DNA of 64,000 nucleotides from Roseinatronobacter thiooxidans. GTDB lineage: Bacteria; Pseudomonadota; Alphaproteobacteria; Rhodobacterales; Rhodobacteraceae. Shown here piece by piece: positions 17,169 to 25,150 of this stretch. Both the position numbers and the translations under genes were made by a program. How positions within the stretch are numbered: position 1 is the stretch's first letter; every line of letters starts with the position of its first letter. Under the pieces are notes generated by a model that was not told the origin of the DNA, did not search any database, and saw only the letters and a program-made list of their open reading frames with translations. The stretch is taken from positions 294,264-358,263 of the forward strand of contig NZ_MEHT01000001.1 of the NCBI RefSeq assembly GCF_001870675.1. Direction: 5' to 3'.

Positions 17169-17300
17169 GATGCGCAGGGTTCGGATGGCCGTATCCTTTC
17201 ACTCGCCTGCATTGGCGGAAGGGTGCACAAGATGACGGTCGCAAGACCGGCACCGCGCTGGGTCACAGGAAAACACTATGTCACTTCTGGAAAGGCGGCA

Positions 17301-18185
17301 ATGTTCATTCGCATCGGCTACGAAATCGTCATCGAGAGCAAGGCAGATACAGTTCTGATCCTTGCGCTCTCGCCGCATTCCAGTTTCGAGGGGCGGGTTA
17401 TCGGGTCTTCGGCTGTGCAGGCAGAGCCTGACCTGCCGCTGGAGACATTCCTTGACAGTTTCGGCAACCGGCTGACGCGGCTGAAAGCACCAGCAGGGCC
17501 GCTGAAGCTGTGGTCTGATTGCATTGTCGAGGTGGATGGCAAGCCCGATATCTTCGACTGGAACGCACAGCAGCATGACATTATCGACCTGCCCCCCGAG
17601 GCGCTGCAATTCCTGACTGCCAGCCGGTATTGCGATTCCGACATCCTTGCCCCCGAAGCGTTGGCGCTGTTTGGCCATACCGATCCCGGTTGGGCGCGGG
17701 TGCAAGCCATCTGCAACCATGTCCATAACCACCTGACCTTTGGCTACGGGTTCGGGCGGTCAACCAAAACCGCAGGCGATGCGCAGCGCGAAAAGACCGG
17801 CGTTTGCCGCGATTTCGCGCATCTTGCCATTGCCCTGTGCCGCGCGATGAACATTCCCGCCCGCTATGCCAGCGGCTATCTGGGCGATGTCGGTGTGCCC
17901 TATTCCGGCCCCGGCGATTTCTGTGCATGGTTTGAAGCCTATCTGGGCGGGCAGTGGTATACGTTTGACGCCCGCTATAACGAGCCGCGCATCGGGCGTG
18001 TGCTGATGGTGCGCGGGCGCGATGCGGCGGATGGCGCGATGATTACGTCTTTCGGGGCGTATGATCTGAAATCGTTCTGGGTCTGGACGGATGAAGTGAA
18101 GGGCGCGCGCGACAGCGATGCCCTGCGCAAGATGCTGGAAACCCGCCCCGACACCAAACCCCTGACCTTGGCGCCCACTGGGTAA
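17301..18185 (+). CDS. Transglutaminase-like protein 2
   Basis: A 294-residue protein starting MFIRIGYEIVIES behind an AAAGG site. The N-terminal half is a beta domain. The core has CRDFAHLAIALCRAMNIPARY (catalytic Cys), DFCAWFEAYLGGQWYTFD (His replaced in the usual THAW spot by FCAWFEAY) and FDARYN (Asp). The replacement of the THAW histidine by DFCAWFE distinguishes this subfamily from its two neighbours and leaves activity in doubt. It is divergent from copy 1, 132 bp away. Confidence 0.85.
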   Translation: MFIRIGYEIVIESKADTVLILALSPHSSFEGRVIGSSAVQAEPDLPLETFLDSFGNRLTRLKAPAGPLKLWSDCIVEVDGKPDIFDWNAQQHDIIDLPPEALQFLTASRYCDSDILAPEALALFGHTDPGWARVQAICNHVHNHLTFGYGFGRSTKTAGDAQREKTGVCRDFAHLAIALCRAMNIPARYASGYLGDVGVPYSGPGDFCAWFEAYLGGQWYTFDARYNEPRIGRVLMVRGRDAADGAMITSFGAYDLKSFWVWTDEVKGARDSDALRKMLETRPDTKPLTLAPTG

Positions 18186-18192
18186 GGGGCCA

Positions 18193-18672
18193 TCAGGACA
18201 AGGGCACCACAGTCATCGTCCCGTCAGTTTCCAGCACGATGTATTGAACCTGTGCGATGTCTATCTTGCCATTCGCGCGCAGAACCGCGCCAATCTCTTC
18301 GCGCGTGACGCGTTGTTTGCGCATGGCTTTGTCAAGGAAACGGCCCTGATGCACCAGCAGCGTGGGTTCGGATTTGATGAAATGCTCGAACCACTCTGAC
18401 CGGACCGACAGCCATGTGATGACATATTGCAGCGCAATCAGCAGCGCCAGCGCCAGAATCCCCTCGGCCAGCGGAATATCCGCGTTCAAAAGCACTGTGG
18501 CGAGTGTAGAGCCAAGCGCGACTGTCACCACCAGATCAAACGCATTCATCTTGCTAAGCGTGCGTTTGCCGGAAATGCGCAGCATCAGGATAAGGATTGC
18601 ATAGGCCAGCAGGCCCACAATGGCCACGCGGGCCATGCCCGCCCAGCTGTCAAACAGGACCGCATCAGCCAT
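18193..18672 (-). CDS. DUF421/YetF-family membrane protein
   Basis: A 159-residue protein with about three N-terminal membrane helices (MARVAIVGLLAYAILILMLR, VVTVALGSTLATVLLN, ILALALLIALQYVITWL) and the family landmark RISGKRTLSKMNAFDLVVT. A soluble C-terminal domain (LLVHQGRFLDKAMRKQRVTREE) follows. The length is that of the short DUF421 form. Its stop is 7 bp from the stop of transglutaminase 2, so the two converge. Function is unknown; family members are often spore- or stress-linked in other groups. Confidence 0.88.
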   Translation of the reverse strand: MADAVLFDSWAGMARVAIVGLLAYAILILMLRISGKRTLSKMNAFDLVVTVALGSTLATVLLNADIPLAEGILALALLIALQYVITWLSVRSEWFEHFIKSEPTLLVHQGRFLDKAMRKQRVTREEIGAVLRANGKIDIAQVQYIVLETDGTMTVVPLS

Positions 18673-18908
18673 TGTCTGCCCTATAGGCTGGCCCCGACAG
18701 GGGTGTGTGGGCTGGTGGGCGCAAAGGGCTGGTCATATCCGCATGTGCCTTTAACCCTGAACAGCGCGCGCATCGCGGCCGCTGGTGCGATGGGTCCAGA
18801 GAATGCCCATGATCCGTGTGCCCTTGTGCGACTGGTGAAGCTTCACCCCTGTAATGCCTGCCCCGCGGGTTTTGTTCCACAAGGCAGGCAAACTGCGCGG
18901 GCCGCGCG
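18673..18908. other. Intergenic stretch upstream of the DUF421 gene
   Basis: About 236 bp with no credible coding frame. A GGAAC-N17-CATT resemblance to an EcfG promoter lies on the minus strand near 18848-18873, but it is far (about 175 bp) from the DUF421 start and has a mismatched -10, so I give it little weight. Confidence 0.35.
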
Positions 18909-20048
18909 TTAGCCCTGCCTGTGTTGCAAGAAGAAGCGCAACATCTCGCGCGAGGCGTTGGGGCCTGTGGGGTCGGTATAGCTGCCGCCCGATGCGCCGC
19001 CTGCCCATGCGTGGCCTGCGCCTTCAATTTCCCAATGCTCTGCCATGCTCTGCCCGCTGGCCGTCGCATAAAGGGTTTGGCGGTATACCCGCCCCCCGCC
19101 AGATGTGCCGGACACGCGCTTTTCGCTTAGGCCGGAATGGGCGCGCAGGGCTTGTCCTGTGACGGCCTTGCCGTTGTCAGGGTGAACTGTGGCGTCGGCC
19201 AGCCCGTGGAACACAATCGCCGGAACCCCCAAGCTGCGGCCCCCGCCACTTGCCCCGCTGCGCATGGCGGCAAAGGCTTGCGGCACATCCTGCGCGCCCC
19301 CGACCGGCAGGCCTGAATGCACACCAATGGCGGCAAGCAGGTCAGGATAGGCCGCGCCCATGATGGCCGCAGCCGCCCCGCCCGCCGACAGCCCCGCCGC
19401 ATAGACGCGCGCCGGATCTGTGGGGTGGTCGCGCAGAATATCGGCGATGATACCGGCAATCAGCGCGGGTTCACCCCGCCCCTTGCCCTGATCTTCGGGC
19501 CGAAACCAGTTCCAGCATTTCTGCGCATTCGCCCCTTGGGGCTGTGCGGGATAGGCGATGATGCAGCCAAACTCCTCGGCCAAGGCATTCATGCCGGTGC
19601 CAAGGGCGAAATCTTCGGGCGACTGGGTGCAGCCATGCAGCATGACGACCAGCGGCATGGGGTCGGGCGCGGTGGCGGCGGGAATATACAGCCGATACGC
19701 GCGGGTTCCATGCGCGCCGCGATGCGACAGCGACAGGAATTGCGCCCCATCTGGCAGGTCAAGGGGGGCGGGTGTGCCCATGCTATGCCCGGGCATTCCG
19801 CCCGCTGCGATGTTGCGCAGTGTTTCACCCAAGCTTTCGCGCATCTTCTTGGCGGTGGGGTGGGGCTGCGCGGGGCTGTCACCCAGACGGGTGAAGGTGC
19901 CTTCCAGTGCACCTGTGTCGGGGTTTCGTGTCTCTGGCGCCTGAGCGCCGCTTAAAAGCGACTGGATCAGGGCGGTCGCTTCATCCAGTTTGCCAGCTTG
20001 GGTCAGTTCGGTGGCGCGGGCCATGCCGCGGCTGAAGGGCGTATCCAT
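18909..20048 (-). CDS. PHB-depolymerase-family esterase, copy 2
   Basis: A 379-residue alpha/beta hydrolase homologous to the 8117-9205 protein. The nucleophile is in YAAGLSAGGAAAA, the acid in FHGLADATVHPDNG and the base in GAGHAWAGG; the oxyanion region is VVMLHGCTQSPEDFA. The N terminus (ARATELTQAGKLDEATALIQ) looks like a short helical, TPR-like lead rather than a signal peptide, so it is probably intracellular. It lies 23 bp downstream of a ribbon-helix-helix regulator gene on the same strand and is almost certainly cotranscribed with it. A role in turning over PHA or its oligomers is inferred from the family. Confidence 0.87.
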   Translation of the reverse strand: MDTPFSRGMARATELTQAGKLDEATALIQSLLSGAQAPETRNPDTGALEGTFTRLGDSPAQPHPTAKKMRESLGETLRNIAAGGMPGHSMGTPAPLDLPDGAQFLSLSHRGAHGTRAYRLYIPAATAPDPMPLVVMLHGCTQSPEDFALGTGMNALAEEFGCIIAYPAQPQGANAQKCWNWFRPEDQGKGRGEPALIAGIIADILRDHPTDPARVYAAGLSAGGAAAAIMGAAYPDLLAAIGVHSGLPVGGAQDVPQAFAAMRSGASGGGRSLGVPAIVFHGLADATVHPDNGKAVTGQALRAHSGLSEKRVSGTSGGGRVYRQTLYATASGQSMAEHWEIEGAGHAWAGGASGGSYTDPTGPNASREMLRFFLQHRQG

Positions 20049-20071
20049 AAGGTGCTTTCAAGTTTGGGGGG

Positions 20072-20479
20072 TCAGCTGATGCGGTCTGACAGGGCTGCCT
20101 TGAGCGCATCATCAGCTTGCAATGTGCCCAGAACGGACAGCGCAGAGATCGTCTCTCGGGCCAGTTCGGGGGTGACGTCGGGTGCGATGACGACAAGGCC
20201 AAGCGCGCGGATATCCAGCATCTGGCCCGCGTCCTTTGCGGCGGTCAGTTCGGCATGGGTGATCCGCCGCAGGCCCAGATCCACGCTTTTGCGAATGATG
20301 ATCTGGCGCACGGTTTCGGCGTGCCGGTCAATCTGGTTGCGGATGGCTGTGCGGATGAAATCGCTGCGGTTGGAATAGAACCCTTCCTGCACCAGCAATT
20401 CAACCTGTCCCAGATCGACATGGCCGATATTGATGGTAATCTTCTCGGACTCGGGTATTTTTGTTGCTGTCTTTGCCAT
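20072..20479 (-). CDS. Ribbon-helix-helix (CopG/Arc-type) transcriptional regulator
   Basis: About 135 residues (138 if the ATG at 20488 is used). The N-terminal ribbon-helix-helix is KITINIGHVDLGQVELLVQE then GFYSNRSDFIRTAIRNQID, the pattern of dimeric CopG-like DNA-binding domains. The C-terminal part (HAELTAAKDAGQMLDIRALG) is an uncharacterised extension. It is not next to a toxin gene, so ParD is unlikely. It is followed by the second PHA-depolymerase-like gene. A 14-bp inverted repeat spans its start codon and is the obvious candidate operator for autoregulation. Confidence 0.82.
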   Translation of the reverse strand: MAKTATKIPESEKITINIGHVDLGQVELLVQEGFYSNRSDFIRTAIRNQIDRHAETVRQIIIRKSVDLGLRRITHAELTAAKDAGQMLDIRALGLVVIAPDVTPELARETISALSVLGTLQADDALKAALSDRIS

Positions 20480-20485
20480 TTCTTG

Positions 20486-20521
20486 CATCCATAAACCATC
20501 TGTATGGATGGTATATGGATG
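20486..20521. promoter_or_regulatory. Inverted-repeat operator over the ribbon-helix-helix gene start
   Basis: Arms CATCCATAAACCAT (20486-20499) and ATGGTATATGGATG (20508-20521) are complementary at 13 of 14 positions with an 8-base spacer. The spacer and right arm also contain a direct repeat of TATGGATG-like units, giving three similar half-sites. Ribbon-helix-helix dimers typically bind such short repeated half-sites, so this fits autorepression of the regulator-esterase operon. Confidence 0.7.
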
Positions 20522-20570
20522 TTATTGCGCCAAGCGCAAGGGCGGCATAGCCCCGTTACGCCACGTCAGC

Positions 20571-20600
20571 CCGCCCCGAACGGTCAGCCGTTCGGGGCGG
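20571..20600. terminator. GC-rich hairpin, probable terminator
   Basis: A perfect 13-bp stem (20571-20583 with 20588-20600) and TCAG loop lies 28 bp after the end of the leftward small membrane protein gene. There is no clear U-tract on the minus strand, so termination efficiency is uncertain. Confidence 0.55.
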
Positions 20601-20628
20601 GGGGTCAAGATGGGGGGGGGTGGTAGGG

Positions 20629-20808
20629 TTACTTGTCGTCCATCGCTTCGACAGCGCCCTTGCCGCGGCTGTCGGTCGCAAGCGAAGATTTCGCAACTGC
20701 GGGGTTGTGCCGGCGTTTTTCGGTTTTGCGTTTGCTGAGCACTGCAAACACGATGACACACCCCAGTGTGAAAAGGGACAAAACGGCAATCAGGGGCAAG
20801 GTTTCCAT
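20629..20808 (-). CDS. Small single-span membrane protein, 59 residues
   Basis: METLPLIAVLSLFTLG then a continued hydrophobic helix to AVLSKRKTEKRR, then a polar basic tail ending GKGAVEAMDDK. One membrane span with the tail probably in the cytoplasm (positive-inside rule). An AAAGGA site is about 9 bases before the ATG at 20808. An EcfG-like promoter (20844-20868) is placed just right, giving a leader of about 30 nt. No family recognised. Confidence 0.65.
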   Translation of the reverse strand: METLPLIAVLSLFTLGCVIVFAVLSKRKTEKRRHNPAVAKSSLATDSRGKGAVEAMDDK

Positions 20809-20843
20809 AAGCAAGATCCTTTCTCATTGCTTTATGAAACCTC

Positions 20844-20868
20844 AATGCGCCAGACGGGCGGGGGTTCC
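20844..20868 (-). promoter_or_regulatory. EcfG-like promoter (one mismatch)
   Basis: GGAAC (20868-20864), 16 bases, CATT (20847-20844) on the minus strand. The -35 is perfect, and the -10 differs by one base from CGTT. The distance to the start codon at 20808 is ideal for a promoter. Confidence 0.45.
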
Positions 20869-20946
20869 CCAATGGCACTTGCCCTCACGCGGGCGTGACC
20901 TGTGCTGGCCCCTGTCAGCGGTGGTCAGGCTGCAATGGCTTGCGTT

Positions 20947-21837
20947 TTATATGCCCAGAATGGTGCGCCAGTCATATTGGGGCGTGAACCCCAGCATGGC
21001 TTTCGCCTTGGTGTTGGAATAAAATGTCTCTTGCGTGCCCATTTCGCGGGTGATGGGCACATCTGGATAGAACGCCGCGATCAGCTGCGCTGTTGTCTTG
21101 TCCACAGAATGGGTGTCATTGGCGGCGTTGAACACCTGAAACCCCAACCCGTCCACATGCAGACAGCGGTCTACCATATGCCCAAGGTCGCGCGCGTCGA
21201 TATAGGCAAAAAAATTCCGCCGCCGCAAAGACGGGTCTTTCAGGAAGGCGGGGAACTGCGCTGCATAGTCTTCAGGCTCCATGACATTGTTGATCCGCAA
21301 GCCGTAGATATCTGCGCCACTGCGGCGCTGGAAACACTGCGCCGTCGCCTCGTTCACGACTTTGGACATGGCATAGCTGTCTTCGGGCACTGTCGGGTGC
21401 CCTTCGTCCAGGGGCAGGTAGTCGGGCTGGCGCATGCCATCGGCGAAGCACACGCCATATGTCGTCTCGGACGAGGCGAAGATGACTTTGCGCACGCCAA
21501 ATTTCAGCGCGGCATCGATGACGTTATAGGTGCCAAGCGTGTTGACGCGGAAACATTCATTGTCGCTTTTCAACAAGATGCGTGGAACGGCGGCGAAATG
21601 CACCACCGCATCGAACCGCGGAACCCCTGTTCCTGCATCCAGTTCGTCGAAGCCTGCATAGCTTGACATGACATCGAACATCTGGCCCGCATCGGTGATG
21701 TCGGCGATCCGGTTATCAACTCCGTCCAGCGCCAGTGGCACAAGATCGACATTCAGCACGCGGTGCCCCCGCGCCAGCAGGTGGGCCACAGCGTGACGGC
21801 CTGCCTTGCCAGACCCCCCAGTGAACAAAATCCGCAT
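20947..21837 (-). CDS. NAD-dependent epimerase/dehydratase family protein
   Basis: A 296-residue extended short-chain dehydrogenase with TGGSGKAG (a variant of TGGxGxxG) at residues 6-13, DAVVHFAA, FASSETTYG and the catalytic pair in YAMSK. The C-terminal substrate part is short. It resembles sugar-nucleotide epimerases or uronate dehydrogenase-like enzymes, but the substrate cannot be read from sequence. It stands alone between convergent and divergent neighbours, so context gives no pathway. Confidence 0.8.
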   Translation of the reverse strand: MRILFTGGSGKAGRHAVAHLLARGHRVLNVDLVPLALDGVDNRIADITDAGQMFDVMSSYAGFDELDAGTGVPRFDAVVHFAAVPRILLKSDNECFRVNTLGTYNVIDAALKFGVRKVIFASSETTYGVCFADGMRQPDYLPLDEGHPTVPEDSYAMSKVVNEATAQCFQRRSGADIYGLRINNVMEPEDYAAQFPAFLKDPSLRRRNFFAYIDARDLGHMVDRCLHVDGLGFQVFNAANDTHSVDKTTAQLIAAFYPDVPITREMGTQETFYSNTKAKAMLGFTPQYDWRTILGI

Positions 21838-22107
21838 TCAGCTGTCCCTTCATTGCACAGGCAAAACCTAGTGTTGCTGTATGCCAAGCTGAACCGCTTT
21901 TGGCAAATCCGCGCGGGCGCCAAAACACAGGCCGCGCGCATGGGGTGTTAATTGGCTGCCGGAATACCCATGTCTGACTATGGATGTTTTCAGAAACCTG
22001 CTGTGGCCTTGGGGGCAAAAGCGCGTGTTTGCCGGAATTTCGCGCGCAGGCAGTCAATTTGCGACCCTATCACATAAGTCAAATCATAGAATAAAAGGAT
22101 ATGACGC
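21838..22107. other. Divergent intergenic region without recognisable elements
   Basis: 270 bp between the leftward epimerase-like gene and the rightward zinc-ribbon gene. An AAAAGGAT ribosome site serves the zinc-ribbon gene. I see no EcfG-type promoter or long inverted repeat. Confidence 0.4.
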
Positions 22108-22332
22108 ATGAAAGATCAGCTACTCGACCTTTCCAAGCCAGAGGCGGCAAGAGGGGACGGCCCGCGTGAACGGGCGTGCCTGCGCTGCAAGACCATGTTT
22201 TCCAGCGAAGGCTTTGGCGAACGCATCTGCAAACGCTGCAAGGGCAGCAGCACTTGGCGCAACCCTGCCTCTGCATCGGGTGGTGGTGGCGGGACAGGCA
22301 GCAAGGCAAGATCATCGGGGTCCAGTTCGTGA
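22108..22332 (+). CDS. Small zinc-ribbon protein
   Basis: A 74-residue protein with two CxxC knuckles (ACLRCKTMF and ICKRCKGSS) at about residues 24-27 and 41-44, the spacing of a zinc ribbon. A Gly/Ser-rich tail follows. A strong AAAGGAT site precedes the start. Its stop TGA overlaps the GTG start of transglutaminase 3, so the two are translationally coupled. Zinc ribbons of this size often bind nucleic acid or protein; a specific role is unknown. Confidence 0.7.
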   Translation: MKDQLLDLSKPEAARGDGPRERACLRCKTMFSSEGFGERICKRCKGSSTWRNPASASGGGGGTGSKARSSGSSS

Positions 22333-23195
22333 CAGTGCTGACAATTACCCACAAGACCGGCTACCAGTATTCAGAGCCGGTTTTTCTTGGCCCGCATCGC
22401 CTGATGCTGCGCCCGCGAGAGACGCCGGAATTGCGGTTGCTGTCCTTCGATCTGTCTGCGACCCCTGATGCGACGATAAATTGGGCGCATGATGTCAGCG
22501 GCAACGCCATTGCCACGGCCAGTTTCACGGGCCTGACCGACAGGCTGGAAGTGGAAAGCCGGATGTCGGTGGATTTGACCGCGCCTGCATGGCCGGTTTT
22601 CGATATTGCCGCCTCTGCCCAGCGCTACCCGTTTTTATATTCCGACGAAGACTGGACCGATCTTGGCGCGCTGGCGCGTCCGCAATATGCCGATGCGGCG
22701 GGGCGGCTTTCCACTTGGGTGGAGGGGTTTGTCATGCAGCGCCCCACCGACACGCTGTCGCTGTTGCAAGATGTCAGCAATGGCGTATCCAGCCAGATCA
22801 GCTATCAAAGCCGCGAGGTGGAAGGCACACAAGGCCCGCTGGACACGCTGGACCGCGCTTGGGGGTCGTGCCGCGATCTGGCCGTGTTATTTGCCGAGGC
22901 CGTGCGCACATTGGGTTTCGGCGCGCGGATTGTGTCGGGCTATATGTTCGACCCGACACGCGCCTTGACGGGGTCTGCGGGCGCAGGTTCTACCCATGCA
23001 TGGGTAGAAGTGTTTGTTCCCGGTGCAGGCTGGATTTCCTTTGACCCTACCAACCGTTCAATGGGGTCTGGCAACCTGATACCCGTTGCCGTTGCGCGCC
23101 ATATCACGCAGGTCGCGCCGGTTGTGGGCAGTTTCAGCGGCACTGCCGGTGTGACGGTCAGCATGGCGGTAGAGGTCAAGGTCGCGGCCAGTTGA
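22329..23195 (+). CDS. Transglutaminase-like protein 3
   Basis: A 288-residue protein with a GTG start overlapping the zinc-ribbon stop (GTGA). It opens [18 protein letters not shown] with [13 protein letters not shown], the same N-terminal beta domain as copy 1. The core holds the Cys in [13 protein letters not shown], the His in [15 protein letters not shown] and the Asp in SFDPTNRSM. All three catalytic positions are present. It is more similar to copy 1 than to copy 2. Coupling to a zinc-ribbon gene is unusual and is discussed as a finding. Confidence 0.87.
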   Translation: MTVLTITHKTGYQYSEPVFLGPHRLMLRPRETPELRLLSFDLSATPDATINWAHDVSGNAIATASFTGLTDRLEVESRMSVDLTAPAWPVFDIAASAQRYPFLYSDEDWTDLGALARPQYADAAGRLSTWVEGFVMQRPTDTLSLLQDVSNGVSSQISYQSREVEGTQGPLDTLDRAWGSCRDLAVLFAEAVRTLGFGARIVSGYMFDPTRALTGSAGAGSTHAWVEVFVPGAGWISFDPTNRSMGSGNLIPVAVARHITQVAPVVGSFSGTAGVTVSMAVEVKVAAS

Positions 23196-23231
23196 CGGCC
23201 TGCGCCGCGCCCTTTGCCCCGCGTTATGGCG

Positions 23232-24053
23232 CTATGACCTGACGGGCCTTTGCGGCAAATGGCGGAAAACGCCCCAAGCCGAAACAATCAGGATCACCCC
23301 CAGCCCGATCTTGAGCAGCTGCGCAGGCACAAGCCCCAGCGCCAGCGCACCAAGTGCCGCCCCAAGCGCCGAGCCAGCGGCCAAAGGCAGGATGGTCGTC
23401 TGCCAGACCGCCCCCTCACGCAGCACAGCACCTTTCCCGAAATGCCGCGACAGGCCCACGATGATGGTGGGAATGCTGACCAGTATCGCCATTGATCCGG
23501 CAAGTTTCACATCTGCACCAAACAGCAGGATGAACACAGGTATAATCAACTCTCCGCCCGCCACCCCCAGCAGGGACGAGACAAGCCCGATCCCCACACC
23601 GCATGCGGCTGCGACAAGGACTGTGGTAACAGGGTCTTGCGCAACCAGCTGCACCGGTGCTGCAACAAACACCCCCTCTGCAATCAGCACACAGCCAAGG
23701 GCGACCAGAAGACTTAGAATAAGCCGCCCCAGCATTCTGTCGGACACCCTGCGCAGCCAACCCGCCCCCACCCATGCCGCTGACATGGACCCTGCCAGCA
23801 TGCCGAAGATCGCAGGCAGGAAAGGGACAATTTCGGCCATAGGCACAGTGGCCGCGCGAAACGGAAACGCGGCCACCAGCACGACAAGACTGGCCACAAG
23901 GTTGACCGCGACAGCCTCTCTTGCAGAGAATCGCAAGATACCGACCAAAGCGGGCAAGCGGAACTCTGCCCCGCCAAGGCCGATCAGCCCGCCCGCCGTG
24001 CCAACCACTGCGCCAATGCCAAAGGACATGGCGCGCCGCGCAGGCCGCGTCAC
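23232..24053 (-). CDS. TauE/SafE-family anion transporter coupled to modABC
   Basis: A 273-residue membrane protein of the sulfite exporter TauE/SafE (DUF81) family, with about eight helices in two repeats. The paired motifs IGAVVGTAGGLIGLGGAEFR and GIGLVSSLLGVAGGELIIP are the family signature. The start is GTG at 24053, overlapping the TGA of modC; the longer frame lies inside modC and is spurious. Family members move sulfite, sulfoacetate or other small anions. Location as fourth gene of a molybdate operon suggests export or import of an oxyanion related to molybdate, which is inference. Confidence 0.85.
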   Translation of the reverse strand: MTRPARRAMSFGIGAVVGTAGGLIGLGGAEFRLPALVGILRFSAREAVAVNLVASLVVLVAAFPFRAATVPMAEIVPFLPAIFGMLAGSMSAAWVGAGWLRRVSDRMLGRLILSLLVALGCVLIAEGVFVAAPVQLVAQDPVTTVLVAAACGVGIGLVSSLLGVAGGELIIPVFILLFGADVKLAGSMAILVSIPTIIVGLSRHFGKGAVLREGAVWQTTILPLAAGSALGAALGALALGLVPAQLLKIGLGVILIVSAWGVFRHLPQRPVRS

Positions 24054-25150
24054 GGTGCCGCCTGTTGCACATAGCCAGTGCCAATATCCTCGGGGGCGAG
24101 CGCGACTGTTTTGATGATCGCGTGACACATCTCGCCAATCACCAGCCCCATCGCCTGAACCGAGCGGCGCGTGACGCGCGCGCTGAGCCTCTCGTCGCCC
24201 AAGGCCAGCGTCACCAGCGCGCCGGGACCATCGCCCAGCCGGATATCGGCTATCGTGCCGCGCAGGATATTCAGCGCCGACAGCCCTTGCGGGGCATCGC
24301 GCGACAAGATCACCTCTTGCGCGGCGATGCGCACGCGGATTGTTGCGCCGCATGTATCGCTGATCCGTGGCAACCATAGCGTGCCTGCATTGGTTGCCAG
24401 TTCGGTCAGGCCATCGTCATGATGGGCCACAACCCGCGCCCGCAGCACCGATGCCGCCCCCCGCACGCCAACCGCTGCCACATCGCCCAGCACCTGCGCA
24501 GGCGTGCCGCAGGCGGCCACGCGCCCTGCCTTCAGTGCCACCACAGTGGTTGCCAGACGCGCAACTTCCGCCGAGGAATGGCTGACATACAGAATTGGCA
24601 CCGACACTTCATCGCGCAGGCGTTCAAAATAGGGCAGGATTTCTGCCTTGCGGGCCTCATCCAGCGCGGCCAAAGGCTCGTCTGCCAGAATCAGCTTGGG
24701 CGCGGCCAGCAGCGCGCGGCCAATGGCGACACGTTGCTTCTCGCCGCCCGATAGCGCGCCGGGGCGACGGTCCAGCAGCGGGCCTATACCCAGCATCTCG
24801 ACGACGCGGGCCATATCCTCATGCCGCGCATCGCGCGGAGCGAACCAGCGCCCATAGGCAAGGTTCTGGCGCACGCTAAGATGCGGGAACAGGCGGCCTT
24901 CCTGAAAGATATAGCCGATCCGGCGTTTATGCGGGGCAAGGTTCTGGCGCGCCTGTGTGTCCAGCAACACCCAGTCATCGGCAACAATCCGGCCCAAATC
25001 GGGGCGCAACAGCCCCGCCACCGCATTGACCAGCGTGGTTTTGCCAGAGCCGGAGGCCCCAAACAGCACGGTCACACCGGCTGGCGCGCTAAACGCCACA
25101 TCCAGCTTAAACCCCTTGAAGCTGTGCTGCACTACCACCTGCAATGTCAT
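24050..25150 (-). CDS. modC: Molybdate ABC transporter ATP-binding protein
   Basis: The 366-residue ATPase that powers ModB. Walker A is GASGSGKTT near residue 35, the signature is LSGGEKQRVAIGRAL, Walker B is LILADEPLAALD and the switch His is in VSHSSAEV. A C-terminal MOP/TOBE domain (NILRGTIADIRLGDGPGALV) for oxyanion sensing is present, which is characteristic of ModC. The start ATG at 25150 overlaps the modB stop (ATGA). Full length for the family. Confidence 0.94.
   Translation of the reverse strand: MTLQVVVQHSFKGFKLDVAFSAPAGVTVLFGASGSGKTTLVNAVAGLLRPDLGRIVADDWVLLDTQARQNLAPHKRRIGYIFQEGRLFPHLSVRQNLAYGRWFAPRDARHEDMARVVEMLGIGPLLDRRPGALSGGEKQRVAIGRALLAAPKLILADEPLAALDEARKAEILPYFERLRDEVSVPILYVSHSSAEVARLATTVVALKAGRVAACGTPAQVLGDVAAVGVRGAASVLRARVVAHHDDGLTELATNAGTLWLPRISDTCGATIRVRIAAQEVILSRDAPQGLSALNILRGTIADIRLGDGPGALVTLALGDERLSARVTRRSVQAMGLVIGEMCHAIIKTVALAPEDIGTGYVQQAAP

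Noticed and set aside
20072..20479. Antitoxin of a ParD-type pair
   Set aside because: No toxin-like gene is adjacent; the following gene is a 379-residue esterase.
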